From assembly GCF_001368915.1 (NCBI RefSeq), contig NZ_CSTE01000002.1, positions 224,248 to 288,247 of the forward strand: a stretch of 64,000 nucleotides of DNA, in the 5' to 3' direction. A program made the position numbers and the translations under genes. Each line of letters opens with the position of its first letter. The stretch's first letter is position 1. This document shows positions 28,477-36,581 of this stretch, piece by piece. This DNA comes from Haloferax massiliensis (GTDB lineage: Archaea > Halobacteriota > Halobacteria > Halobacteriales > Haloferacaceae). The notes below the pieces were generated by a model, which worked only from the letters and a program-made list of their open reading frames with translations, was not told where the DNA came from and searched no databases.

Positions 28477-30000
28477 TCAGAACTGTGCCTTTGGGGGAAT
28501 GCCGGTGGCCAAGTAGTGTGCGCCGACGAGGTCGTGACGGACTTCGCTGAGCTCACGCGACCGACGGTGGGTGTCAGAGCTTAGCCCGTCAAGGCTGACG
28601 ACAGAGAAACGCATATCCTCTCCGTATTCACCCTGCAACTTGAAGAGGCGGCTTGATATCGACCCGGTCGTACCCACCTCTTGAACCGTTCGATTCCACC
28701 GTTCCCCGGTTCCCTCCCACCACAGTCGAAACGCGTGTACTCCACTACTGTCAATCACGCCCCGCTCGGAGAGTGGGCGACTCTCGGTCCAGTTGAGTCC
28801 CAACCAGTTCTGGGCGGTCACGTCACGCCAAGGTTGCCACGACGGGATGGTGTACGATGACCGTTCTGCGGCGTCCTTCAGCTCCCGGTGCAACTTGCCG
28901 TGGGACCTGCTTACGTGTTCAACTGGCTTTCGGTTCAGTTGGACCATAGGAGTCCAGCCAACCTCTCGCCGACAGATGGCCACCAGGGTTGCTTCGATTG
29001 CACGCCGATGCCTCCGATTTGACGATATCGGGGGTGTCGTGACAGAAACCTCCATCTCACCTCCCACAAGATCAGTAATCTGCCGAAGGGCACGGGCCGC
29101 GCCGTGTTTGTCTCCAGTCTGTTGATTCGATCCGCTCACCCCAGCTGACAGACCAAGCCCTACGCGCTGTCGCACACCTCCTTCTGATCCCGACTCTCCG
29201 ACGTACATCAAACCCGGAATTTCTGAATGGCGAACTCGGTAGAGACCTGGGCGGCGTGGCAGTTCGTTACGAAGCGTTTTGTGGTCCCGAAGGTCGAACC
29301 ATCTCGACCAATCGAGTCCCATCCAATTCGGGGACTGCGGTTCCGGTTCAAGACGGGTGAGTGGTCCAGGGACGTCTAGGGTTCGTGTCTCCACCGCAAT
29401 CCGCCGGGTAGCCCGGTCAACAGTAGCGATTTCCGACTGAACAACTGATTGAGGAATCGAGAGTAAGCGGGCGATTGCGCCACTACCTGGGACGTACTGT
29501 GAGAGGATCCATATCGTCGCCTGCCGATTCGTCAGTCTGGTCCTGTCCGACACCGCTACGATGTCACCGATAGCGTCTGCAGGGAACTCTGAACACGAGA
29601 CGACGAACCCACCACTGCTCCCCTCAGTTCTGTCTCTAACTACTTTTTCGACCTGCTGGTCGTGAGCTGCCGCCACGGCGTCACGACCGCCTTCGGTGAG
29701 TCCGATTTGACTGGCAGCAGCATCCCAGCATCCGTCACCCTCGGCTAGTACGTACAACAGCCCGTCGTCACTACGTCCTACCGGCAGAGGGTCGAACCCC
29801 GTGAAGAGAGTCTCAACATTGATGGCGGGCGCATTTCGTACTTCTCGAAGCGCTCTAGCAAGTGAATCGGCCTTGATGGAATACTGAGTTGCGACGGATT
29901 CGACGATGTCACGAGACACGGGTACCCCTACGAACGGATCTCCAACGTACGACGTGTTGGACCCCCGGTCCAAATACACGTGACACTCGTCGTCGCTCAT
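28477..30000 (-). CDS. HTH plus GIY-YIG nuclease protein with a degenerate second GIY-YIG-like repeat
   Basis: A 507-aa protein whose ATG overlaps the preceding methyltransferase-like stop by 4 bp. Residues ~155-200 resemble a helix-turn-helix (RLTNRQATIW...SIPQSVVQSE). Residues ~252-360 are a GIY-YIG nuclease: GLY, then LMYVGESG, an arginine in GVRQRV and the metal-binding glutamate in HRRAIEATLV (E336). A second copy appears at the C terminus, with GVHAF, QEVGTTGS and a final HRR...E...LV...G-P-x-x-Q pattern; each copy is preceded by NW(M/L)GL(D/N)W. The first copy looks catalytically complete and the second degenerate. In context it is the best candidate DNA-cutting enzyme of the module 1 operon. 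Confidence 0.8.
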   Translation of the reverse strand: MSDDECHVYLDRGSNTSYVGDPFVGVPVSRDIVESVATQYSIKADSLARALREVRNAPAINVETLFTGFDPLPVGRSDDGLLYVLAEGDGCWDAAASQIGLTEGGRDAVAAAHDQQVEKVVRDRTEGSSGGFVVSCSEFPADAIGDIVAVSDRTRLTNRQATIWILSQYVPGSGAIARLLSIPQSVVQSEIATVDRATRRIAVETRTLDVPGPLTRLEPEPQSPNWMGLDWSRWFDLRDHKTLRNELPRRPGLYRVRHSEIPGLMYVGESGSEGGVRQRVGLGLSAGVSGSNQQTGDKHGAARALRQITDLVGGEMEVSVTTPPISSNRRHRRAIEATLVAICRREVGWTPMVQLNRKPVEHVSRSHGKLHRELKDAAERSSYTIPSWQPWRDVTAQNWLGLNWTESRPLSERGVIDSSGVHAFRLWWEGTGERWNRTVQEVGTTGSISSRLFKLQGEYGEDMRFSVVSLDGLSSDTHRRSRELSEVRHDLVGAHYLATGIPPKAQF

Positions 30001-30773
30001 CGGAACTCGTCTAACTGGCGATTGTCCGCACTTTTGCGTTTAGTGTCCATCCGCTCGTCGTAGTCGGAGTAGTCAACCCGACCTTCCGAGATGCCTTGCT
30101 CGTCCTCGTACACCATCAGCCACAACCGAACCAGATAGTAAATGTACGGTGCAGGTATCGCGTTTTTCGCCAGATGACTCTTCGGATACGGCCCCGGTGG
30201 GTAGTTCTTGACTGCCGCCCACCACTCTCTGGAGCGCTCCGAAAAAAAGAACGACGAGGTTTCCGCCTTATTAGACGATCCATCTGTCGTCAAAAACTGG
30301 CGCTCACGAGGGGGTTGTGGCACCTTGAACGAGGTCTCGAAGGCGCGCTCGTACTCAATCGGCATACCGAACATCCGCCCATTCAGAACGGCGGGGTCGT
30401 TGAGTGGTGCGCGCGGAACGTTTTCGATGATATGGTGGTCACAGTACTTCTCCGCGAGTATCCGCGCACTCGGGATCATGTTTTCGTGCTTGTCGGGGTC
30501 TCCTGAGATGCTCGTCGTCGCAGCCCATCGGGAACAGACCGGGTGGAACAGCCCTAAATCGAACGTGACGTCGTCCTTGACAGGAAGGTCCCACTCCTTG
30601 TCCTTGATGTGGGCATCTGCTTTGATCGGTGTGCTCTCGTTCGTGTCTTTGGGATCGATCCCGACACGAATTACATTCCCGAAGTCGCTGAGTACCTCTG
30701 ATTCCGTGCCGTAGTCCGCGAAACAGTGGAGGATGAGTGGTTCTTCACTCGGTTGGCCCTCGTTAGACGTCAT
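29997..30773 (-). CDS. Divergent C5 cytosine methyltransferase-like protein
   Basis: A 258-aa protein and first gene of the module 1 operon. A Rossmann-type start (LILHCFADYGTES ... VIRVGIDP) is followed by HPVCSRWA, which corresponds to motif IV with PVC in place of PPC/PCQ, and then by IIENVP, the ENV motif VI of C5 methyltransferases. The canonical FxGxGG motif I and QxRxR motif VIII are not clear, so this is a short, divergent member. The cysteine nucleophile and ENV glutamate are retained, so cytosine or modified-cytosine chemistry is plausible. It could instead be an inactive sensor of cytosine state. It overlaps the GIY-YIG gene by 4 bp. Confidence 0.65.
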   Translation of the reverse strand: MTSNEGQPSEEPLILHCFADYGTESEVLSDFGNVIRVGIDPKDTNESTPIKADAHIKDKEWDLPVKDDVTFDLGLFHPVCSRWAATTSISGDPDKHENMIPSARILAEKYCDHHIIENVPRAPLNDPAVLNGRMFGMPIEYERAFETSFKVPQPPRERQFLTTDGSSNKAETSSFFFSERSREWWAAVKNYPPGPYPKSHLAKNAIPAPYIYYLVRLWLMVYEDEQGISEGRVDYSDYDERMDTKRKSADNRQLDEFR

Positions 30774-31023
30774 TGGCGATCACCGACCGTTCGCTCGTCA
30801 CAACGGTCCATGTTGAGAGGACCGCCCCGAAACCACAGATGTACAGCAGTTGCGTAGATAGTCACTGGCTGGCAATAAAACACGCGAGCGAATAAAAACC
30901 ACCATATAGAGACAGCCTTCCGCCCTCCCTCTATTTGATTCCAGAGGCTAATTTCGGATTTATTCCAATACAAGATCGTTCAGAGTTCAAATCCTTCGCT
31001 ACGAGTCGTGGTCTCGATATTGG
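30774..31023. other. Promoter region of the module 1 operon
   Basis: A 250-bp spacer between two minus-strand operons. It is A+T rich, with TTTTTATTCGC and GTTTTATTGCC on the minus strand near 30897-30875, which are plausible TATA elements for the methyltransferase-like gene. No hairpin was recognised. Confidence 0.35.
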
Positions 31024-32076
31024 TTACAACAATTCTCGCTCACCATCCACCGTTAACTCGTACCCGACACCCCGAGTTCCGACGCGCTTTCGAGAGACTA
31101 GACCGAGCTCGTTCATTCTGCCGATGAGTCCAGAACGGATTGTACTTGCCTGTGCCGAGGTCCAGTCTTCGGAGAGTTCTGCCACACGCTCACTGAGGGG
31201 ATCTGGTCGATTGACGCCTCCTACAATCGCTTCGGCGACCAATTCCATTGCGTTGTACTCCGCGTGTAGTTCACTATTTACGTGGTCTAAGTAGAATCGT
31301 CGCTCACTTTCGGAGAGTGGGTTATCGCTCCGAAGACTCTGGTCAAGGACGGGGTTTTCGACTCGGGCGAAATCGAGGCCTGCATCGGAGAGGCCGAACT
31401 CACGCGTGCTTGGGGAGATGTTCACGAATTGGAGGTTGGGTAGCGAACCAGTTAGGCTGCCAGTCGAATCGATTTGGCCCACGAAGTGTGTTTTGAACCG
31501 ATTCAGGGAGCTCTCAACTTTATCACCCGTCGGAAATCCAGCCGAGAACTTTTCACCACGACCTCGGCCCGCTTCCTTATCGATCTCTTTCAACTTGTGA
31601 CCATACGCTCGCGCAACCGCTGCTGTCTGCTCACGAAACTCGTCGTAAGCGATCCCCCCCGCACCCGCCTTATCTAATTCGATGGCGAGTCTCCTTACAG
31701 AGACCTTCATCGGGAGGATGCGGTTGTACTGTCCCCACAGCGGACCAGTATCGATTCGACTCGGAGAGGGTGGATCAACCGTCAAGACGTCGAAATCACG
31801 AACGGAAAGATCTTCGAGTTCAGAACTATCCTCGTTGGTACCGGGCGTTTGCTCGCTAGCCAAAGTCTCTCCGAAGGAACTTTGCTCAACCTCCTGACTT
31901 CTGGGTTGAACAGCCTCACTGAACGACATCAGTGTCTGTTGTTCGTCGGATTCTAGCCTCAACTGTGTGTGGAGTGCCTGCTCCAGAAACTCCTCCGGAC
32001 CCGCGTAATTACCCTGCTCTATCGCGGATCGAATCTGATCGACGAGTTCTGAAGGGATATCTACAACGACTCGCAT
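31024..32076 (-). CDS. RHH plus winged-helix DNA-binding regulator (module 2)
   Basis: A 350-aa protein, last gene of the module 2 operon, with its ATG immediately after the stop of gene C. Residues 1-45 form a ribbon-helix-helix (CopG-like) domain: RVVVDIPSELVDQIRSAI followed by GPEEFLEQALH. The C-terminal ~100 residues resemble a winged helix (ASTIRSGLIGRMNELGLVSRK ... GYELTVDGE). The middle is charged and of unknown fold. RHH proteins usually bind operator DNA as dimers, so a role as regulator of this operon, or of all three modules, is likely. Modules 1 and 3 lack an equivalent gene. Confidence 0.7.
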   Translation of the reverse strand: MRVVVDIPSELVDQIRSAIEQGNYAGPEEFLEQALHTQLRLESDEQQTLMSFSEAVQPRSQEVEQSSFGETLASEQTPGTNEDSSELEDLSVRDFDVLTVDPPSPSRIDTGPLWGQYNRILPMKVSVRRLAIELDKAGAGGIAYDEFREQTAAVARAYGHKLKEIDKEAGRGRGEKFSAGFPTGDKVESSLNRFKTHFVGQIDSTGSLTGSLPNLQFVNISPSTREFGLSDAGLDFARVENPVLDQSLRSDNPLSESERRFYLDHVNSELHAEYNAMELVAEAIVGGVNRPDPLSERVAELSEDWTSAQASTIRSGLIGRMNELGLVSRKRVGTRGVGYELTVDGERELL

Positions 32077-32784
32077 TTATTTGCTCTCTTGATATATTTC
32101 GCCGATAATCTCTCTAAGTTGCTGATCTGTGAGGTGTTCCTCACTCGTCACCGACCATTGATGACTGACTGCTTTCGCGGTTCTTTCGACGATCTCGTTA
32201 TCCGATTCGCGGTTCGCTATTCGAGAGAGAACGCGACCAGTACGAGGTCGCCTGAGGTCCATCCTGTCGAATATGCGTTCGGATTTGTACGTCGTTTTAA
32301 GTATCGCCTCTGTCTCGCTATAATCCTCGCCATCTCTGGTAAACTCGGCCATGAACCAGAGGCGTGAAAACGCGTTCGTGTAGAGATCTTGGGTCGAGCC
32401 GAGGAACTTCTCAGTCATCGACTTCTTAGTCCGGTTGGGACCTGTGCGTGGCCAGCGGTACCGAACGAAGTCTGGACGCCACCCAATCGACAGATAGTGC
32501 CAGATCCTTGGATCGCCGGCATCCCGGAGCGGAATATCGATGTATTTTCGCACAGCCGGTGCGACGACCGCGTCTATAGCTTCTTCACCGGGATCTAGGT
32601 CACTCTCGGTGATGACGTAATCAAGGACTCGTCCAAGGTTTGTAAGATTCGCAGTGTGTCCGGTGTCTGTACGATACTCTCTGAGGCGGTCCTCAGAGTA
32701 GCGAGGCGTGTCTCCGTGCATCAGATCCTCTGTGACGAGGACTGAGGCGTCAGTACCCAGTCTGTAAAGTGTTTCTTGGCTCAT
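32077..32784 (-). CDS. Module 2 protein C (DUF6339-like)
   Basis: A 235-aa homologue of the C proteins at 24598-25389 and 40829-41518. Shared landmarks are RIWHYLSIGWRPDFVRYRW, TEKFLGSTQDLYTNA and SRLWFMAEFTRDGEDYS. It starts at an ATG that overlaps the gene B stop by 4 bp and ends one base before the regulator gene. WF replaces the WW seen in the other two copies. Function unknown; the strict linkage to A and B indicates a common complex or pathway. Confidence 0.7.
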   Translation of the reverse strand: MSQETLYRLGTDASVLVTEDLMHGDTPRYSEDRLREYRTDTGHTANLTNLGRVLDYVITESDLDPGEEAIDAVVAPAVRKYIDIPLRDAGDPRIWHYLSIGWRPDFVRYRWPRTGPNRTKKSMTEKFLGSTQDLYTNAFSRLWFMAEFTRDGEDYSETEAILKTTYKSERIFDRMDLRRPRTGRVLSRIANRESDNEIVERTAKAVSHQWSVTSEEHLTDQQLREIIGEIYQESK

Positions 32785-33764
32785 ATGTTTAGGTCAAGGA
32801 CGCGTTCGAGGGATTCGTGTGGAGCGCGGCGGCGCTGAACAGTCGTGGTGATTGAATTGAGCGTGTCCGATAGATTACCCGGCTCGATCATCTCGCTGAC
32901 CTCGTCCGGAGTCTTCCCTTCGAAAACATCACTGCACACGTCGGTCAGCATGCGGTCTTGCCAATCGAATCTCGTTTCGCCGTCGATGGCGTACAGTTCT
33001 GCTGCTTGAAGCACGAACTGTGTCAGGATCTGGGTTCCCTGAAGATCGACGACTAGCTGCCGAATCCGACCGCGAGAGTGTTGTCCTTCGTCCTCAAAGA
33101 ATGACTGAAGGAACCCGTGGTCGGAGTTAATGAAGAGCTTCGGTTTGGCTGGGTCGGTCAACTGGAGGTACCACATATTCCCATCATCGGCGGGGAAGGG
33201 AGCATCAGCAAACGACCGGGGGATAGTCGGCAGATTCTTCGACCGACCGCCAAGTGGATCGTCGATATCGAGGTGTCCCGAGATACCGTGGGCGAGTTTT
33301 CGTCCTACGCGCTCCGCGAATGGTGGTCCTGAGTGGCCAGATGGTTGTTTCTTCAGTCTCTTCGTCCGTACCAGTAGCGGTGTGAGTTCAACTCGCCCCC
33401 GGATGCTATCGTACTCAAGATCGATTGTGTTGCTGTAGGTTCCGTCAGTGAGTGGTGGACCCTCAACGACAGTCTCGAACCGATGGTGATTCGTGGGGCA
33501 GTACGCAACGACGACTAACGCTCCGTCGTAGGGGTCAGAAGAGGGGAACACCCTGTTTAGACTATGCTGAGTGACCGACACTTCGACCGTAAGTTCGCCC
33601 GTAGCCCAGGTTTCCTCTGATGCGAGATTTAGATTCAGAGTGTCACCGAGGGACCGACTCACCCCGGTGTTAAGATCGTACTTTACGAAGTCGAAACCTA
33701 ATACTTCACCGGCGTACCGATAGGGGTACGCGTCTACACGTTTGTGGCCAGAGTTCGTGCTCAT
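32781..33764 (-). CDS. Module 2 protein B, unknown family
   Basis: A 327-aa relative of the B proteins at 25379-26449 and 39787-40827. Recognisable shared pieces are RGRVELTPLLVRTKR, KPKLFINSDHGFL, RIRQLVVDL with ILTQFVLQAAEL and FDWQDRML. Overall it is the most diverged of the three. The ATG at 33764 overlaps the stop of the ATPase gene (ATGA), and its own stop overlaps gene C in the same way. No catalytic motif can be identified. Confidence 0.65.
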   Translation of the reverse strand: MSTNSGHKRVDAYPYRYAGEVLGFDFVKYDLNTGVSRSLGDTLNLNLASEETWATGELTVEVSVTQHSLNRVFPSSDPYDGALVVVAYCPTNHHRFETVVEGPPLTDGTYSNTIDLEYDSIRGRVELTPLLVRTKRLKKQPSGHSGPPFAERVGRKLAHGISGHLDIDDPLGGRSKNLPTIPRSFADAPFPADDGNMWYLQLTDPAKPKLFINSDHGFLQSFFEDEGQHSRGRIRQLVVDLQGTQILTQFVLQAAELYAIDGETRFDWQDRMLTDVCSDVFEGKTPDEVSEMIEPGNLSDTLNSITTTVQRRRAPHESLERVLDLNI

Positions 33765-35635
33765 GGTTGACCTCCCGGGGAGAGGTCGTACTCAAAGTCT
33801 AGACGAGTTCGTCCTGCGAGAATCTCGTCACCGATAGCGACCGACGAAAGCTCGAAAGTGGTTCGAGTCGTGTGCTTCGTGAACTCGTAAGTTATCTCTC
33901 CGTCACGCACCGTGGGTGCCGAGTCGTCGGGAGACGACCCCCTATCGATATCGATTTGATCGATGGTCTTGTTGGACCCATCAACTTCGTCAATCGAGAT
34001 CGTCAGCGTCCAGTTGTTCTCCGGTTGTGTATCGAGTTCTATCTCCCCTTGATAGCGATGTGCACCGTCGAACCAGCTGTCCAGCTGGACGACGTTGAAT
34101 GGTGAGTTTCCGCCCCCGCCCCCGCCACCGTTTCTTTCACCAGAGGTCCCGTGATCGTCTTCGAAAAACGGGAACTCCTCCCCCAGGTTCTTGACTCGTT
34201 CGTCATCGTCGGTTTGAGCGCCACCGAGTATCTGTTGTAGCTCTTTCTTTACTGTCGTCTTGAGGAAGGAGACGATACGTTTAGAGGGATTTTCGTCGTC
34301 GTAGGCGTTCGCCAATCTCGGTGTGGGCTCTTCCCAGGTATCGTGGGCCTCGGGCTCGGCATCACGGAAAAAGAACTCGATGGCTTGGTCGCCTGGATCC
34401 GGTATGTCTTCGGCTTTGAGGCCCGGTGGATGTTTGGCCCCTCCCGCAAGCAGGAGTGCGTGGAAGTCTTTGCCCGTTGTGCGAGAGGCTGACCCGTAGT
34501 TCCTATACTTCACGACGTGACGTGGACCGCGGAACATCGCCACTTTGTTCCGATACTTTTCGAGATCGTTCTCGTCAACAAGCCTGACCACAAGGACGAG
34601 TTCTCCCGTTATCTCTGGTTCTGAATCGGTTGGGGGGACCTCAAACTCAATTTCTTCGACCGCGACAGTGCCTGGATCACCAAAGTCGTCGTCCGGGTTC
34701 TGCCAAGCCTCGTAGGCTTGGGCGTAGGGAGACACGCGTGGGACTGACTTCGGATTGACCTCACGGGGTGTTGAGTCGTTCGGGCCTTCAACAGTTACCT
34801 CAATGCCGTCATCAACGATGAGTGGCCAGTAGTAACGCGCTGCGGCTTCATAAATAGCGTCAACGATATCTTCCGGCTCTCTCGTCGCTCGTGTTCGCTC
34901 TCTGAAACCGACGACGAGCGAAGTCGTCCCGTTTTCGCCAGTTCGGTCCAGCCTAAGCGTCTCGGCGAGGTTACTTGGGACTGGCTGAAGTGCGACCGAC
35001 CGGTCGTGCGAACCGTCGTCAACACCGAGCCAGCCGCCGCCCTTGTACTCTTCGCCTCCGAGTACGTGGTCAGGGAGGTCTAACCGGCCAACGAGTTTCG
35101 AATCCGTTTCAGATGCGGCGAGACTATGGAAGAGAACGAGTTTGAACCCAGAGAACGCCCACAAAACCGAGGCACCGACACCGTGGATGCCACCACCTTC
35201 TTTCTTGCCAGAGCTAGCGAAGTCTTTGACGAGATCTGCGTAATTGGTGTCTCGACTATCGTCGTCTCCGTCTAAACCTACTGCGTGAGTATCTTCGATG
35301 CCGAGTATGTAGAGTTCCCCTTCGTCAATCTGGTCAAGGGCTTTCTGGACGCCGAGCTTCTCGTCGTTCTCCGCGACGGCTTCGAGATGGGGCCGAAGTT
35401 GTTTCCAATCGATTGCATTTTTGAAATCCTGCAGTTCACTTCCCTCAAGACACTCGAAAAAGAAGTTGATCTGTGGTTTCTCACCGGTCTCTCTCGCGTC
35501 GTAGGTGTTCTGGATGAGTTCTCTGGGGAGGGTTCCCAGTACTGAATTTAGTGCGAACTCGGTTTGTGGTGTCCCGACGAACGTCTCGTCCGAATCCAAC
35601 TCCTTGAACGTTGCATCGAGCTTTGTGTGCGCCAT
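33761..35635 (-). CDS. Module 2 protein A: GHKL ATPase
   Basis: A 624-aa protein from the ATG at 35635 (MAHTKLDATF), chosen because a good TATA box lies ~35 bp upstream; the frame is open to 35719. The GHKL signature is present: PRELIQNTYDA (E39, N43, D46), LGIEDTHAVGL and the lid GGGIHGVGASVLW, in which Ala replaces the Lys seen in the other two copies. Later landmarks MFRGPRHVVKY and AEPEAHDTW match the paralogues at 26449-28338 and 37889-39790. A Gly-rich linker (about residues 518-528) separates the ATPase part from a C-terminal beta-rich domain. Likely an ATP-driven DNA or protein clamp in a restriction-like system. Confidence 0.85.
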   Translation of the reverse strand: MAHTKLDATFKELDSDETFVGTPQTEFALNSVLGTLPRELIQNTYDARETGEKPQINFFFECLEGSELQDFKNAIDWKQLRPHLEAVAENDEKLGVQKALDQIDEGELYILGIEDTHAVGLDGDDDSRDTNYADLVKDFASSGKKEGGGIHGVGASVLWAFSGFKLVLFHSLAASETDSKLVGRLDLPDHVLGGEEYKGGGWLGVDDGSHDRSVALQPVPSNLAETLRLDRTGENGTTSLVVGFRERTRATREPEDIVDAIYEAAARYYWPLIVDDGIEVTVEGPNDSTPREVNPKSVPRVSPYAQAYEAWQNPDDDFGDPGTVAVEEIEFEVPPTDSEPEITGELVLVVRLVDENDLEKYRNKVAMFRGPRHVVKYRNYGSASRTTGKDFHALLLAGGAKHPPGLKAEDIPDPGDQAIEFFFRDAEPEAHDTWEEPTPRLANAYDDENPSKRIVSFLKTTVKKELQQILGGAQTDDDERVKNLGEEFPFFEDDHGTSGERNGGGGGGGNSPFNVVQLDSWFDGAHRYQGEIELDTQPENNWTLTISIDEVDGSNKTIDQIDIDRGSSPDDSAPTVRDGEITYEFTKHTTRTTFELSSVAIGDEILAGRTRLDFEYDLSPGGQP

Positions 35636-35941
35636 GTGTTTTGTGTGTATGTCTGTGTGAACCGTGAATATATCAATGTTTGCCTGAACTACATGAGACC
35701 GGAATATCACCATACCCACCCGAAGATCGGCTAATATCGGTTATTCTGTCGATTCCAGAGCCCGTGAGGTTGTCAACGCTTCAGTGTATCGGGTTGTTCA
35801 ACTAACCTGATTGCCGTAGACCAATCTACACATAGGATTATGGTGTGTTTGTCGGGTTTCCCATTGTTGGCACGTACACTGAGACTCAGTCGTCAAAGTG
35901 CTCACAACCTGTGGGCGTGCCCACACGGTAGAACAGCTGGC
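35636..35941. other. Intergenic region upstream of module 2, with TATA box
   Basis: On the minus strand GATATATTC (35674-35666) is a good TATA box; the predicted start, ~26 nt downstream, leaves a very short leader before the ATG at 35635. The rest of the spacer, up to the glycosylase stop at 35942, is A+T richer than the genes and holds no supported ORF. Because the glycosylase gene is also on the minus strand, read-through from dcm is possible. Confidence 0.5.
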
Positions 35942-36571
35942 TCACTCCTGTAAAGATTGGAAATAGACGCAGTACTCGTTAGCGAAACAAGCACCACACA
36001 ATGGATCTGGCCCACATACTATCGCTCCGAAGTCTAATAGCGCAAGGTTGTATGCTCGTGCGTCTCCGGGGACCAACCTCTCAGTATAACTGAGTTGATC
36101 TGCTTCTGTCTCGGGCCACGCGTCTCGAAATACCCGACTGTACACCCTCTCGACGTTCCTATCAAGTATCGGCAACTGGTCCCCACGGGCGAAGCACAAC
36201 GTGGCGTTCGCCACGTAGCGGCCCACTCGCGGAAGTTCCATCAGTAATTCTGGTTCAGCAGGGAGGTGGTCGTGTGTCGAGGCAATTTGCTTCAGTGCCG
36301 CTGAGCGCATATTTTGGAATCCGAGAGGCTCGATAACTTCGACGAGTTCGTTCTCGTTGGCCTCCGATATCGAGTCCAGCGTGGGGAACCGTTCCAAGAA
36401 CCTCGGATAGACCGCTGCGACGTTGTCAGCCGGCGTCTGGGTCAGGAAGAACTCCGCTACGAACACTTCGTACAGCGTTCGGTTCGATTCGCGCCACGGG
36501 TACTCACGACGGTTCTCCTGCCACCATTCAAGCAGGTTCGTCCGAAACCGGCGCTCCGCCTCAGACAACAT
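35942..36571 (-). CDS. MIG-like T:G mismatch DNA glycosylase (HhH-GPD, 4Fe-4S)
   Basis: A 209-aa HhH-GPD glycosylase. The helix-hairpin-helix is LPRVGRYVAN; the residue at the EndoIII catalytic-lysine position is Tyr119, as in the archaeal mismatch glycosylase Mig.MthI rather than EndoIII. The catalytic aspartate is D137 (PILDRNV). Four cysteines (186, 192, 195, 201) form the iron-sulphur motif, with five rather than the usual six residues between the first two. It follows the C5 methyltransferase gene by 10 bp on the same strand. Such glycosylases remove thymine from T:G pairs produced by 5-methylcytosine deamination, so it probably protects methylated sites, the role Vsr plays in bacteria. 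Confidence 0.85.
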   Translation of the reverse strand: MLSEAERRFRTNLLEWWQENRREYPWRESNRTLYEVFVAEFFLTQTPADNVAAVYPRFLERFPTLDSISEANENELVEVIEPLGFQNMRSAALKQIASTHDHLPAEPELLMELPRVGRYVANATLCFARGDQLPILDRNVERVYSRVFRDAWPETEADQLSYTERLVPGDARAYNLALLDFGAIVCGPDPLCGACFANEYCVYFQSLQE

Positions 36572-36581
36572 CGGCTCTCAC

